Source of the DNA: CAVPHV01 sp963704825
GTDB lineage: Bacteria; Actinomycetota; Acidimicrobiia; Spongiisociales; UBA5794
Assembly (NCBI GenBank): GCA_963704825.1
Contig: CAVPHV010000021.1
Coordinates: 1-64,000 of the forward strand
Length of the DNA stretch: 64,000 nucleotides
Direction of reading: 5' to 3'
In this document: in pieces, positions 8,958 through 17,310 of the stretch
Layout: every line of letters starts with the position of its first letter
Numbering within the stretch: position 1 is the stretch's first letter
Position numbers and translations under genes: made by a program
Notes under the pieces: model-generated
What the model was told of the DNA's origin: nothing
The model's database searches: none
Seen by the model: only the letters and a program-made list of their open reading frames with translations

Positions 8958-9131
8958 ATGCTCCGGAAGGGAACGAGAGTCGCCCGCCAGACCAAAAAGG
9001 TGGGCCAGGCTTCACCCGAGGGCAAGGTCGTGGAAGTGCACGGCGATCATGTCACGGTGAAGTGGGACGATGGGCACGAGAGCGTCGTGTCACGCGTCGG
9101 CATTCACCCCGTCAAAACCGAGGAGGACTGA
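8958..9131 (+). CDS. DUF1918 domain protein
   Basis: A 57-residue protein starting MLRKGTRVARQTKKVGQ, with the core (EGKVVEVHGDHVTVKWDDGHES) that matches DUF1918, a small beta-barrel (SH3-like) family nearly confined to Actinobacteria and of unknown function. GGAGG lies upstream of the ATG. The protein is the usual family length. It converges on the thioesterase gene at 9165. Confidence 0.8.
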   Translation: MLRKGTRVARQTKKVGQASPEGKVVEVHGDHVTVKWDDGHESVVSRVGIHPVKTEED

Positions 9132-9164
9132 GGCGGCTGTTGAACGCTCGGCGTAGCCCGGCCG

Positions 9165-9569
9165 TCACGCCTCTACGCGATACGGCTCGAGAGCTAGGGC
9201 CAGTTCGCTCGCGAAGCGAACCGGTTTGCCCGCGGTATCCGTCATGGCAGCCTGGACCATCTGGGTCGCGATGACCTCATCGCCCCGCATCAGGCGCTGC
9301 CTCCAGCGTGACGTGGCGCGCCGGATCTCAAGGACCTCGGTCTCGACCACGAGCGCGTCGTGGGGACCCGCCGACTTCAGGAACCGGGTCTGGATCTCCG
9401 TCACGACGAGATGACGCCCGAGTTCCTGCAACTCGGCGAGCCCGATCCCGATCGACTCGAGCAGTTCGACCCTGCCCACCTCGAAGTACTGCACGTATGA
9501 GGCGTGATTGAGGTGGTTGTACGGATCCAACTCGTAGAAGCGGACCTTGATTGGATGACGATGTGTCAT
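9165..9569 (-). CDS. Acyl-CoA thioesterase, YbgC/FadM-like hotdog fold
   Basis: A 134-residue protein from the ATG at 9569. The N-terminus has the 4-hydroxybenzoyl-CoA thioesterase signature: VRFYELDPYNHLNHASYVQYFE, with the catalytic Asp (ELDPYNHLNH) and the following helix. The rest continues the hotdog fold (LVVTEIQTRFLKSAGPHDALVVETEV, RWRQRLMRGDEVIATQMVQAAMTD). It hydrolyses acyl-CoA thioesters in the cytosol; the chain length preferred cannot be read. It lies 28 nt downstream of trmL and may share its transcript. Confidence 0.85.
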   Translation of the reverse strand: MTHRHPIKVRFYELDPYNHLNHASYVQYFEVGRVELLESIGIGLAELQELGRHLVVTEIQTRFLKSAGPHDALVVETEVLEIRRATSRWRQRLMRGDEVIATQMVQAAMTDTAGKPVRFASELALALEPYRVEA

Positions 9570-9597
9570 GGAGAGCCACGCTACCGGACGCGGCCGG

Positions 9598-10071
9598 TCA
9601 CGACGGTGAATCGACCACCCGGAACCCGTGCTGCCGCCACGCCTCGTAGACGGCAACGGCGGCCGCGTTCGCAAGATTGAGACTGCGCCCTCCCGGGGCG
9701 ATCGGAATCCGCAACCTGCCTGCCACGGCTTCGTGCTCGAGGATCTCCCGGGGAAGGCCTACCGACTCAGGGCCGAACAGAAGCGCATCACCCGACCAAT
9801 AGCCCACTTCGGTGAACAACCGCTCACCGTACTGGGTGAAGGCATAGAGCCTGGTCGGCCGGGCTGCGTCGAGATACGCCTCGAAGTCGGCGTGGTGGCG
9901 CACTTCGGCGAACTCGCGGTAGTCGAGTCCGGCCCGGCGCAGCCGCGAGTCGTCCACCTCGAAACCGAGGGGGTGGATCAGATGCAGCCGGCAGCCGGTG
10001 TTGACGGTGAGCCGCATCAGATTGCCCGTGTTCGGCGGAATCTCCGGCTGGTAGAGGACGACGTTGAACAT
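9598..10071 (-). CDS. trmL: tRNA (cytidine/uridine-34-2'-O)-methyltransferase TrmL
   Basis: A 157-residue SPOUT methyltransferase from the ATG at 10071. It contains the typical TrmL motifs: FNVVLYQPEIPPNTGNLMRL at the start, DALLFGPESVGLP in the middle, and RIPIAPGGRSLNLANAAAVAVYEAWRQ at the C-terminal knot that binds AdoMet. TrmL methylates the wobble ribose of tRNA-Leu isoacceptors. The length equals the E. coli enzyme. Its start lies 20 nt from the end of the M23/FG-GAP gene on the same strand, so the two may be co-transcribed. Confidence 0.92.
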   Translation of the reverse strand: MFNVVLYQPEIPPNTGNLMRLTVNTGCRLHLIHPLGFEVDDSRLRRAGLDYREFAEVRHHADFEAYLDAARPTRLYAFTQYGERLFTEVGYWSGDALLFGPESVGLPREILEHEAVAGRLRIPIAPGGRSLNLANAAAVAVYEAWRQHGFRVVDSPS

Positions 10072-10090
10072 CCCGGCGATTATCGCCGGT

Positions 10091-12241
10091 TCACGCTCCG
10101 GCGCGTCCGATGAACCCGAATCCGGCGTCGACTTGGAGCTTGCCCGGGATTCCGGGGGACCATCGCGCCCACAACACACTGTCTCGTCCGTTCATGCCGC
10201 CGAGGCGGCCGCGCAGCGAGTGAGCCGCACCGTTGCCGGTCTTCGCCCCCAGGTCCTCACCGGGAACACCGACGGCAAGCCACGAGAGGCCGAGACCGTC
10301 GAAGTTGCCAACCCCGAGCCACGCCCCGAACTCATCGCCGGCTTCGGCGTCGTCCCAAACCCAGGACGTGTCTTGGTCGAGGAGCTTGGCTCCGTCGGCC
10401 GTCACCCCGGCGTCTCCGCCGTTGAGGACTACGATCGCGCCCGCTCCCCCGGCGGTGCCGGGAGCACCAACCACGAGGTCGAACTGCCCATCGCCGTTGA
10501 ACTCGCCCGCAGCGAGCGCCGCTCCAAACCTCTGACCGGACTCAGCGTCACCGGGGACGCCACCAACGTTGGAGTTCCACTTCTGGTTGCCGGCCGTGGT
10601 GAGGCCACCGTCGGCGCCGTAGATGACGTTGACGGCACCCGCCTTGGTGGTACCACCGACCCGATCGCCGGGAACACCTACGGCGAGGTCATCGTGCCCG
10701 CTGGCATCGAAGTCGCCGGCGGTCAAGGCCGCGCCGAAAGCGTCGGTGCCGTGGCGTCCACCGGCCAGACCGTCCTTGCCCTGAGCGAACCGAGCGGCGC
10801 CGCTGGTCGAGAGGCCCGTTTCGGACCCAAGCAGCGTGATCACCATGCCGCCATCGGGAACGCCAATGAAATCCTGCCCGGGAGCACCAATCGCCAGGTC
10901 GTGATAACCATCGCCGTCGAAGTCGCCGGCAGCCAGCGCGGCGCCAAACTCGTTCCCTGCTGCAGCAAGGCTGGGAACACCAGGAGTCTGCTGGTGCCAC
11001 TTGACGGTGCCGCCGGCGGCGATGCCGTCGGCCGAGCCGGAGAGGATGAGCACCATGCCGGCGTCGGCGAAGCCCTTGACCTCTTCGCCCGGAACGCCGA
11101 CGGCCACGTCGTCGTAACCGTCCTTGTTGAAGTCGCCGACGGCAAGCGCGGCGCCAAAACGATCGCCGGCTTCGTTATCGTCGCGCACCCCGGAGCGATT
11201 CTGATGCCAGAAGTTGTCGCCGACAGCTTCGAGGCCGCTGCTTGACCCGTACAGGACATTGAACGCGCCGGCGTCCTCGGCAGCGGTGTCCTCACCCGGT
11301 ACACCAACCACCAGGTCGTCGAAGCCATCATTGTCGAAGTCTCCGCAGGCCGTCGCGGCACCAAACTCGTCGCCGGGTTGGGCCCAGTTCCCAACGCCCG
11401 GCGTGGTCTGGTTCCAAGCGGTTGAGCCGTCGCTGGTCGGGCCGGACGCCGAACCCGGGATGACGACGACCTCGCCGGTGTCTGGCTTGGCCGGGCGATC
11501 ATTGCCGGGCTCACCCACAACCAGGTCGTCAAAGCCATCGTTGTCGAAGTCGCAGCCGCGTACGGCGGTCTTCACATACGGCTCGGAGATCACCGTCGCC
11601 GCGTTGAGATGCTCAAACGGATTGAGCAGCGAACCATCCGGTCGATGGAGTTCATAGTGGGTGTGCGAGCCGGTGTTCTCGGCGTTGCCGCTGTCGCCGA
11701 CCCATCCGATCAGCTGGCCCGCGGTGAGGTGGGCGCCCAACTCGACACCGGGGGCAAACCCGAAGCCCTGGCCGTCGTCGGTGCCCGGCGTGTCGTTGTT
11801 GAGGTGGATGTAGTACGACACGTAGTTGTCGTCGTGACGCACGCCCATGTGGCAGCAGTCACCACCTTGCGTATCGTCGATCCAATACACCGTGCCCGAG
11901 GCGACGGCGACGATCGGCGTCATCTTCGGCGCCATGATGTCGATCCCTGCATGGGTTCGACCACCGCTACGTGGTGCCCCGAAGGTGTCGCTGTAGTACC
12001 CGATGCCTTCGAGGTGGGGAAAGATCATCTCGTAGATCCCGGTGTCGGGGTTCCAGCCCTGCGTCGCTGGAGTCTCGATGGGCTCGAGCACCAGATCATG
12101 TTCAGGTTGGCCGGGGGCGACGCCCTCGTCGGTGCCGGCCATCTCGTCCTCGGCCGGCTCTTGAGTCACACCGGGCGCGGCGAGGCCCAACAAGAGCACC
12201 AAGACGGCAAACAGAATGAACGGTGAACGACGCGCAGTCAT
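10091..12241 (-). CDS. Secreted M23/LytM peptidase fused to FG-GAP repeats
   Basis: A 716-residue protein from the ATG at 12241, preceded by AGAAGGA. Residues 1-28 are a signal peptide (RRSPFILFAVLVLLLGLAAPGV). Residues about 85-220 form a LytM/M23 zinc peptidase domain with HAGIDIMAP (HxxxD) and HTHYELH (HxH), which normally cuts cell-wall peptide cross-links. The remainder is seven FG-GAP/integrin-alpha-like blades (DFDNDGFDDLVVGEPG and variants, each with a calcium-binding DxDxDGxxD loop), ending in a short unique tail. A full seven-bladed propeller on a peptidase suggests a wall-remodelling enzyme that binds matrix or glycans. No anchor is seen. Confidence 0.88.
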   Translation of the reverse strand: MTARRSPFILFAVLVLLLGLAAPGVTQEPAEDEMAGTDEGVAPGQPEHDLVLEPIETPATQGWNPDTGIYEMIFPHLEGIGYYSDTFGAPRSGGRTHAGIDIMAPKMTPIVAVASGTVYWIDDTQGGDCCHMGVRHDDNYVSYYIHLNNDTPGTDDGQGFGFAPGVELGAHLTAGQLIGWVGDSGNAENTGSHTHYELHRPDGSLLNPFEHLNAATVISEPYVKTAVRGCDFDNDGFDDLVVGEPGNDRPAKPDTGEVVVIPGSASGPTSDGSTAWNQTTPGVGNWAQPGDEFGAATACGDFDNDGFDDLVVGVPGEDTAAEDAGAFNVLYGSSSGLEAVGDNFWHQNRSGVRDDNEAGDRFGAALAVGDFNKDGYDDVAVGVPGEEVKGFADAGMVLILSGSADGIAAGGTVKWHQQTPGVPSLAAAGNEFGAALAAGDFDGDGYHDLAIGAPGQDFIGVPDGGMVITLLGSETGLSTSGAARFAQGKDGLAGGRHGTDAFGAALTAGDFDASGHDDLAVGVPGDRVGGTTKAGAVNVIYGADGGLTTAGNQKWNSNVGGVPGDAESGQRFGAALAAGEFNGDGQFDLVVGAPGTAGGAGAIVVLNGGDAGVTADGAKLLDQDTSWVWDDAEAGDEFGAWLGVGNFDGLGLSWLAVGVPGEDLGAKTGNGAAHSLRGRLGGMNGRDSVLWARWSPGIPGKLQVDAGFGFIGRAGA

Positions 12242-12353
12242 AACGAATTGATCCTTCTCGACACGAAAAAGCGGACGCCCCATCGGGGAGATTATCGGAT
12301 CCTGGGGCCTTTGCCTTTAACGGGGAGATGACCAGGGGCTAGCCTCGATCGGC

Positions 12354-13172
12354 GTGACCCTGGAAACCGACATCCTGTTTGTTCCCGACGGCGGCCGTTT
12401 CATCCCAACCGGGTACACCCGAGGTGGATGGAGCGACACCGCCCAACACGGCGGGCCGCCCTGTGGACTGATGACGCATGTCATCGAGGCAGCCGCAGCG
12501 CCGGTTCCGATGCAGGTGGCCCGGATCACTTTCGACCTCCTGCGCCCCGTCCCGCTGACACCACTGACGGTGCGCTGTGAGGTGATCAGGCCGGGGCGCC
12601 GCATCCAGGTGGTGCAGGCCGTGATGGAGGCCGAGGGTCTCGAGGTAGCCCGCGCCCTGGCTCTCATGATTCGCAAGGCCGACGTGGAACTCCCTGAGCC
12701 ACCACTCGACTGGACCCAGCCACCGCCACCCCACCAAGCCCACCCGCTCGAGGTGCAGCAGTGGGCCGCCGGCGAGGCCCATCTCCCCCGCTTCTATCTC
12801 GATGCGATCGAGATCCGCACCTTCGACGACAGCTTTTACCGGCCGGGAAGGGGCGTCTCGTGGTTCCGGCTTCGCTACGACGTGGTCGCCGAACACCCGA
12901 CCACCCCCCTCGTGCGAGTCGCCACCCTGGCCGACCTCAGCAACGGCAACAGCATGATGCTCGACCCCCGGGTGTTCCTATACGTCAACCCTGACGTCAC
13001 TCTGTACATCCACCGGCCACCAAACGACGAGTGGATCGGGATGGATTCGATCGCCTATCAGCACGCCACCGGCATAGGGGTCGCCGACTCACTCATCTTC
13101 GACGGTGCCGGGCCCCTCGGTCGGGTGACTCAGGCCCAACTCATCGAGCTGCATCGCAGCGCCGAGGCGTAG
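12354..13172 (+). CDS. TesB-like acyl-CoA thioesterase family protein
   Basis: A 272-residue protein (GTG start) with two hotdog halves. The first has WSDTAQHGGPPCGLMTHVIE, where the HGGPP element is typical of actinobacterial thioesterase-like (TesB/PF13622-type) proteins, then ARITFDLLRPVPL. The second has RVATLADLSNGNSMM and ISFVNPDVTLYIHRPP-like strands. It is cytosolic and probably acts on acyl-CoA. Divergent from the M23 gene; the 112 nt between the two starts must hold both promoters. Confidence 0.8.
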   Translation: MTLETDILFVPDGGRFIPTGYTRGGWSDTAQHGGPPCGLMTHVIEAAAAPVPMQVARITFDLLRPVPLTPLTVRCEVIRPGRRIQVVQAVMEAEGLEVARALALMIRKADVELPEPPLDWTQPPPPHQAHPLEVQQWAAGEAHLPRFYLDAIEIRTFDDSFYRPGRGVSWFRLRYDVVAEHPTTPLVRVATLADLSNGNSMMLDPRVFLYVNPDVTLYIHRPPNDEWIGMDSIAYQHATGIGVADSLIFDGAGPLGRVTQAQLIELHRSAEA

Positions 13173-13203
13173 CCGAAGGGTCAGAACAACCGCGGGTTGG
13201 TCG

Positions 13204-14151
13204 CTATGGTCGAAATCGCCGGAACTCGTAGCCGTAGCGGTGCATCAATGGTGCCGCGCCGACCGTCGCCACCAGTTGGTCCCTCGGTTCCATGCGGCGC
13301 CGCCACTCGTCGTCGAGTCTGAGCTCAACCGTGCCCGTCCGGAACCTGCTCGGATTGCCCGAGACGGTGTGGTTCGGACCCAATTCCACTGCCTGCTCAT
13401 GCACCAGGCCGTCGGGCAGCGCGGCGTAGCCCATCGCCAGGAGCGCACCGTCGAGAGCCGTCCGGGGCCGTCCGACAAAATCCTCGTACCGCATGAGTGC
13501 GTATCCGCCAGGAGATCTCCCAAAGAGGCGCTCGGCAGCCAGATTGGTGGCCACCCAGCGCGGCGCGACCGTCCCCGGCCTTCGGGTCATCATGTGCGCC
13601 AGGGCGTCACTGTCGGGCTGCTCCTTGAGACGAAGCCAGGAATAGGACACCGCTCGTGGATCTCGGACGACGTGGAGTGCTGTGAGGTTCACCAGCGGAA
13701 GGCTGGCCACCACCGCGCCGTACCCGGGGAACTTCGAGGAATCGACGATGACCCGAGCTCCCGTCACGTCCCGAATCGCCAGGTAGAGGTCCTGGAGTCG
13801 CTCGAGGTAGGCGGCGCCCATCTGGTCGTGGAGCCGCGCCATGCCCCGCCCGCTCAGCATCAACGGAACATGCCGAATGCGGGTGCCCCGCCGCGCGGCA
13901 GCAACCATCTCGGTCGCGTCCGAGGCATCCAAAGGACTCAGCCGGTCAATGACTTGGGACCAGACCTCACACTCGGTGCTTGGGTGTCCGCAGCCACACA
14001 GTCTCCCCTCCAGGATCGACCGCGACCAGAAGTAGGTCACCTCGCCCGCCGAGAAATGACCGGAGATTTGGCCAAGCACATTGTCGATCAAGGTGCTCCC
14101 CGACCGGCCCGACCCTGTGATGTAGAGAACCTCGACTGGTTCCATTTTCAA
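13204..14151 (-). CDS. Sulfotransferase family protein 1
   Basis: A 315-residue PAPS-dependent sulfotransferase. The 5'-phosphosulfate loop is at the N-terminus (LYITGSGRSGSTLIDNVLGQ), and the 3'-phosphate-binding strand/helix follows later (LTALHVVRDPRAVSYSW). A Cys-rich CGCGHPSTEC lies at about 55-62. The ATG at 14151 has a second in-frame ATG two codons later. It transfers sulfate from PAPS to a hydroxyl, here probably a sugar or lipid given the adjacent polysaccharide genes. Divergent from the next sulfotransferase; the 200-nt gap between them holds both promoters. Confidence 0.85.
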   Translation of the reverse strand: MKMEPVEVLYITGSGRSGSTLIDNVLGQISGHFSAGEVTYFWSRSILEGRLCGCGHPSTECEVWSQVIDRLSPLDASDATEMVAAARRGTRIRHVPLMLSGRGMARLHDQMGAAYLERLQDLYLAIRDVTGARVIVDSSKFPGYGAVVASLPLVNLTALHVVRDPRAVSYSWLRLKEQPDSDALAHMMTRRPGTVAPRWVATNLAAERLFGRSPGGYALMRYEDFVGRPRTALDGALLAMGYAALPDGLVHEQAVELGPNHTVSGNPSRFRTGTVELRLDDEWRRRMEPRDQLVATVGAAPLMHRYGYEFRRFRP

Positions 14152-14357
14152 TCCATATCGTGCGGTGCCAGTTCCGGCAGGGGACGCGCAACCTTAGCGC
14201 CGGATCGGGAACTCCATCCTGAACCAACTCACAACCGCCACGCCGGATTCAAGCCTCGGTGACCGAAAAGAGTTGCCGATACGCTGGCGTTGCAGCACAA
14301 TCGTCGTGGCGGGCACCGGAGTAGGGCCGGTCCGCACCACACACCGGGGGATTCCGA

Positions 14358-15287
14358 ATGCACGACAACGACTCGGCCGCGACAAGGGGTCAATGGCCGG
14401 CGACCGCCTTCATCCTCGGTCCGCCCCGTTCCGGCACCAGCTTGCTGTACAAGGTGCTCTGCCTGCACCCCGATACTTCCTACGTCTCCAATTGGGTGGC
14501 CCGGGTACCGAGCCGCCCCGAGTTTGCCGCCGTGAATCGGATGGCACGCCGGAAGACCGACATGCGCCAGCAGTCCTGGTTCGACCAAGAGGGCAATGCC
14601 TATGTCTACGGTGGCCGCCGATCGATGGTGCGGCGAGCCTTCCCCAAGCCGGTGGAGGGCGAGCCGCTCTACGCTTCGTGCGGTATCAACAAGGCCGGTG
14701 AAAGCGCCGACCGGAACCGTTCAGTCGCTCTTCTCCGCAAGAGGGTGAGCAAAATCCACTCGTACAGCGGTGGCGGCTCACACTTCATCAACAAGCGTGT
14801 CGCCAACAACCGGCGGGTGCTTCTTCTCCAAGAGGCCTTTCCAGACGCCAAGTTCGTGGCCGTTGTCCGCGACGGAAGGGCCGTCGCCAACTCTCTATCA
14901 CGAGTGGACTGGTGGCCCACCGAACTCGTGTGGTGGTACGGCAATACGCCACAGCACTGGGCGGCCGAAGGGGGCGACCCCTGGGAGCTCTGCGCACAGG
15001 ATTGGGTGCACGAACTGAACGCGATGGAGGCGGGCCTCGCCGAGGTAGACGACGACAGGAAGATGTTGATTCGCTACGAGGATTTGATCGACGACCCCAT
15101 CGGCTGTCTCACCCGGATCGCCGGCTTCGTCGGACTGGCCCCGTCGAATGATTGGCAGGAACGTCTCGGCCAATTGACCTTCCCGAACAAGAACGTGGCC
15201 TGGCGGGAGCAGGTTCCGGCCGAAGCGGTCGACGTCATCACAGAGATTCAACACGACGCTCTCGAGCGCTACGGATACCCGCTATGA
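14358..15287 (+). CDS. Sulfotransferase family protein 2
   Basis: A 309-residue sulfotransferase. The PAPS 5' loop is AFILGPPRSGTSLLYKVLCL near residues 16-35, and the 3'-phosphate site is FPDAKFVAVVRDGRAVANSL. The conserved late motif MLIRYEDLIDDP precedes the C-terminal helix, as in the family. It is translationally coupled to the next sulfotransferase by an ATGA overlap (15284-15287), so both products are probably made together and act on the same polymer. The acceptor cannot be read from sequence. Confidence 0.85.
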   Translation: MHDNDSAATRGQWPATAFILGPPRSGTSLLYKVLCLHPDTSYVSNWVARVPSRPEFAAVNRMARRKTDMRQQSWFDQEGNAYVYGGRRSMVRRAFPKPVEGEPLYASCGINKAGESADRNRSVALLRKRVSKIHSYSGGGSHFINKRVANNRRVLLLQEAFPDAKFVAVVRDGRAVANSLSRVDWWPTELVWWYGNTPQHWAAEGGDPWELCAQDWVHELNAMEAGLAEVDDDRKMLIRYEDLIDDPIGCLTRIAGFVGLAPSNDWQERLGQLTFPNKNVAWREQVPAEAVDVITEIQHDALERYGYPL

Positions 15288-16192
15288 CAGATCCGACCCG
15301 CCTCGTTTTCGTGCTCGGCACCGGACGGTGTGGATCCTCGCTGGTGCAGGAACTCATCTCACGTCACCCCGACGTGAGTTTCCTCTCGAACGTCGACGAC
15401 CGCCTGGCCGGTCTGGACCTCAAGGGGAGGTGGAACAACACGATCTACCAGCGGATCCCCCCTCGCTTCACCAGAAAGGGCCGGATCCGTTTCGCTCCCT
15501 CTGAGGGCTACCGGATACTGGCGCAACAGGTCTCTCCGATGGTCTGCGAACCACCCCGCGACCTGGTCGCCGGGGATGCCACTCCGTGGCTGGCGAGTCG
15601 TCTGCAGCAGTTCTTCGGCTCTCGGTATGAGGCACAGAACAAGCCGGTCTTCGTCCACAAGTTCACCGGCTGGCCTCGTGCTCGACTGCTGCTCGAGGTC
15701 TTTCCGACGGCGAGATTCGTCCACGTATATCGGGACGGACGGGCGGTGGCCAATTCGTTCGTCCAGATGCCTTGGTGGTCGGGCCACCGCGGTCCCGATC
15801 AATGGCGGTGGGGACCGCTCACGCCGGAGGACCGAGCTACGTGGGAACGCTCGCAGCAATCATCGCCCGTTTTGGCGGCCATCGAGTGGAAGATGCTGAT
15901 GGACGCCCTGGTTGAATCGGAAGCCCAGGTTCCCGACACGCAGTGGCTGTCGGTCAAGTACGAAGACCTCGTGGCGAGCCCGGAGCCGGGGTTGCAGCGG
16001 ATCTTGGAGTTCGCCGGACTCCCCGACCGAGCTGCCTTCTGGACTCAGGTGCGCCGGAATCCCCTGACCTCAGGCCGAGTCGATGCCTATCGCCGCGATC
16101 TTCGACCAGAGGACGTAGCGGCGATGGAGGAAGTGCTCAGGCAGCATCTGGCGTTTCTTGGCTACCAGCCTGCTGGGCCGCCGCCTCCTTAG
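15284..16192 (+). CDS. Sulfotransferase family protein 3
   Basis: A 302-residue sulfotransferase from the ATG at 15284. It has LVFVLGTGRCGSSLVQELI as the 5'-phosphosulfate loop, FPTARFVHVYRDGRAVANSF as the 3'-phosphate site, and WLSVKYEDLVASPEPG late in the chain. The middle of the protein is distinct from the preceding paralogue, so the acceptor site probably differs. The last 56 nt overlap the 3' end of the convergent Wzz-like gene, leaving no room for a terminator between them. Confidence 0.85.
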   Translation: MTDPTRLVFVLGTGRCGSSLVQELISRHPDVSFLSNVDDRLAGLDLKGRWNNTIYQRIPPRFTRKGRIRFAPSEGYRILAQQVSPMVCEPPRDLVAGDATPWLASRLQQFFGSRYEAQNKPVFVHKFTGWPRARLLLEVFPTARFVHVYRDGRAVANSFVQMPWWSGHRGPDQWRWGPLTPEDRATWERSQQSSPVLAAIEWKMLMDALVESEAQVPDTQWLSVKYEDLVASPEPGLQRILEFAGLPDRAAFWTQVRRNPLTSGRVDAYRRDLRPEDVAAMEEVLRQHLAFLGYQPAGPPPP

Positions 16193-17087
16193 CCGCCCGA
16201 CGGGGAAACACCTCGAGCACGGCAACGATGCCAAACCCGAGCACGAGTCCCAGTACACCGGCCAGGATCATCGCCTGAACCGTCTCCTCCCGGCTTGACA
16301 GGGCCGCGGCCTGTTGAGGAAGCACGACCAGCACAGCGGGCGCAACGTCGGCCGCCGCCTGCGCAGCCAACTGAACCGAGAGCGCCTCGCTCAAGCCCTC
16401 AAACGCCGCTTCTCGCTCCTGCAGGATGGTCCGATAGTCGAGCACCCGCGGCACCAACTCTGTGACAGATGCCTCGGCCTCCGCCACGGCCGCACGGTTG
16501 ACCGCAGTGTTGGCGGCGACGAGGTCGCTCTGCGCGTCGAGCAAGATCGCGGTGCGCCTAGTCAGCTCATCCTCGGGGTCGAAGGCGCCAAGCTCGAGAG
16601 CGAACTTGGTGGCCTCGACGTTCGCCTCGTCATACCGCTGTCGAGCCAAGATCACCGTCTCTTGGGCCAGGGCGAGATCTGCCTCCACCTGCATCTTGAC
16701 GACTTCCAACGCCGCCACCTGGGCGGTACCCAGGGCCTGGTCGGCGTTATCGGATTCGGCCGTGATCTCAACCACGTTTCCGGCCCTGAGCCGCTGCGAG
16801 CGCAGCGCGCCCTTGATCTCACCGATCGGATACCCGGTGATGGCGTTGACGGCCTGGGCCAGTCCTTGGGACTGGATGGCGGCGCGCAGGTTCTCGACCG
16901 ATTGGTTGATCACCTGGCCCGTCGGGGCCGCGCCCGACGGCGTGGCAACGGTGACCGTTGCGGTCGCGACGTACTGCTGAGGCTGGCCGGCGGAAAAGCC
17001 CAACGCCGCGCTCGCGGCAAATGCGGCGGTCAGGACGACAATCCACAATCGCTTGCGAGAGCGCGATATGAAGTCGGCGATGTTCAC
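16137..17087 (-). CDS. Wzz/chain-length-determinant-like membrane protein
   Basis: A 316-residue protein with a GTG start at 17087, supported by GGGGGAAG upstream; longer in-frame starts add only Arg/Thr-rich sequence. It has the Wzz plan: a cytoplasmic basic start (IADFISRSRKRLW), TM1 (IVVLTAAFAASAALGFSAG), an external domain with a long coiled coil (about residues 150-245) and TM2 (MILAGVLGLVLGFGIVAVLEVF) before a short tail. There is no fused tyrosine kinase. Such proteins set polymer length in Wzx/Wzy polysaccharide export. It lies 223 nt downstream of the flippase gene on the same strand. Confidence 0.8.
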   Translation of the reverse strand: MNIADFISRSRKRLWIVVLTAAFAASAALGFSAGQPQQYVATATVTVATPSGAAPTGQVINQSVENLRAAIQSQGLAQAVNAITGYPIGEIKGALRSQRLRAGNVVEITAESDNADQALGTAQVAALEVVKMQVEADLALAQETVILARQRYDEANVEATKFALELGAFDPEDELTRRTAILLDAQSDLVAANTAVNRAAVAEAEASVTELVPRVLDYRTILQEREAAFEGLSEALSVQLAAQAAADVAPAVLVVLPQQAAALSSREETVQAMILAGVLGLVLGFGIVAVLEVFPRRAAKEAAAQQAGSQETPDAA

Positions 17088-17310
17088 GGATAGATCTTCC
17101 CCCTGGCGACATCCACGATGCGGTGGCCAACCATGGTACCGCGTTGTCCCAACGACCGGTACTGTCGTTCTTCTCGCCTGTTGAGTGGTGTCGGTTCTCG
17201 CTCGCTCCCACAATGGCCGGATCGCGGTTCGGAGGCCTGGCGCGCCCTCACGCCGATGGTCACACCGACTCCCGGTCGCTCGGCAACCGCACGACCACCG
17301 CCGAGTTCCC

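Noticed and set aside
10064..11245. 393-codon plus-strand frame opposite the M23/FG-GAP gene
   Set aside because: Repeats are the antisense of calcium-loop codons. The minus-strand gene has a signal peptide and intact catalytic motifs.
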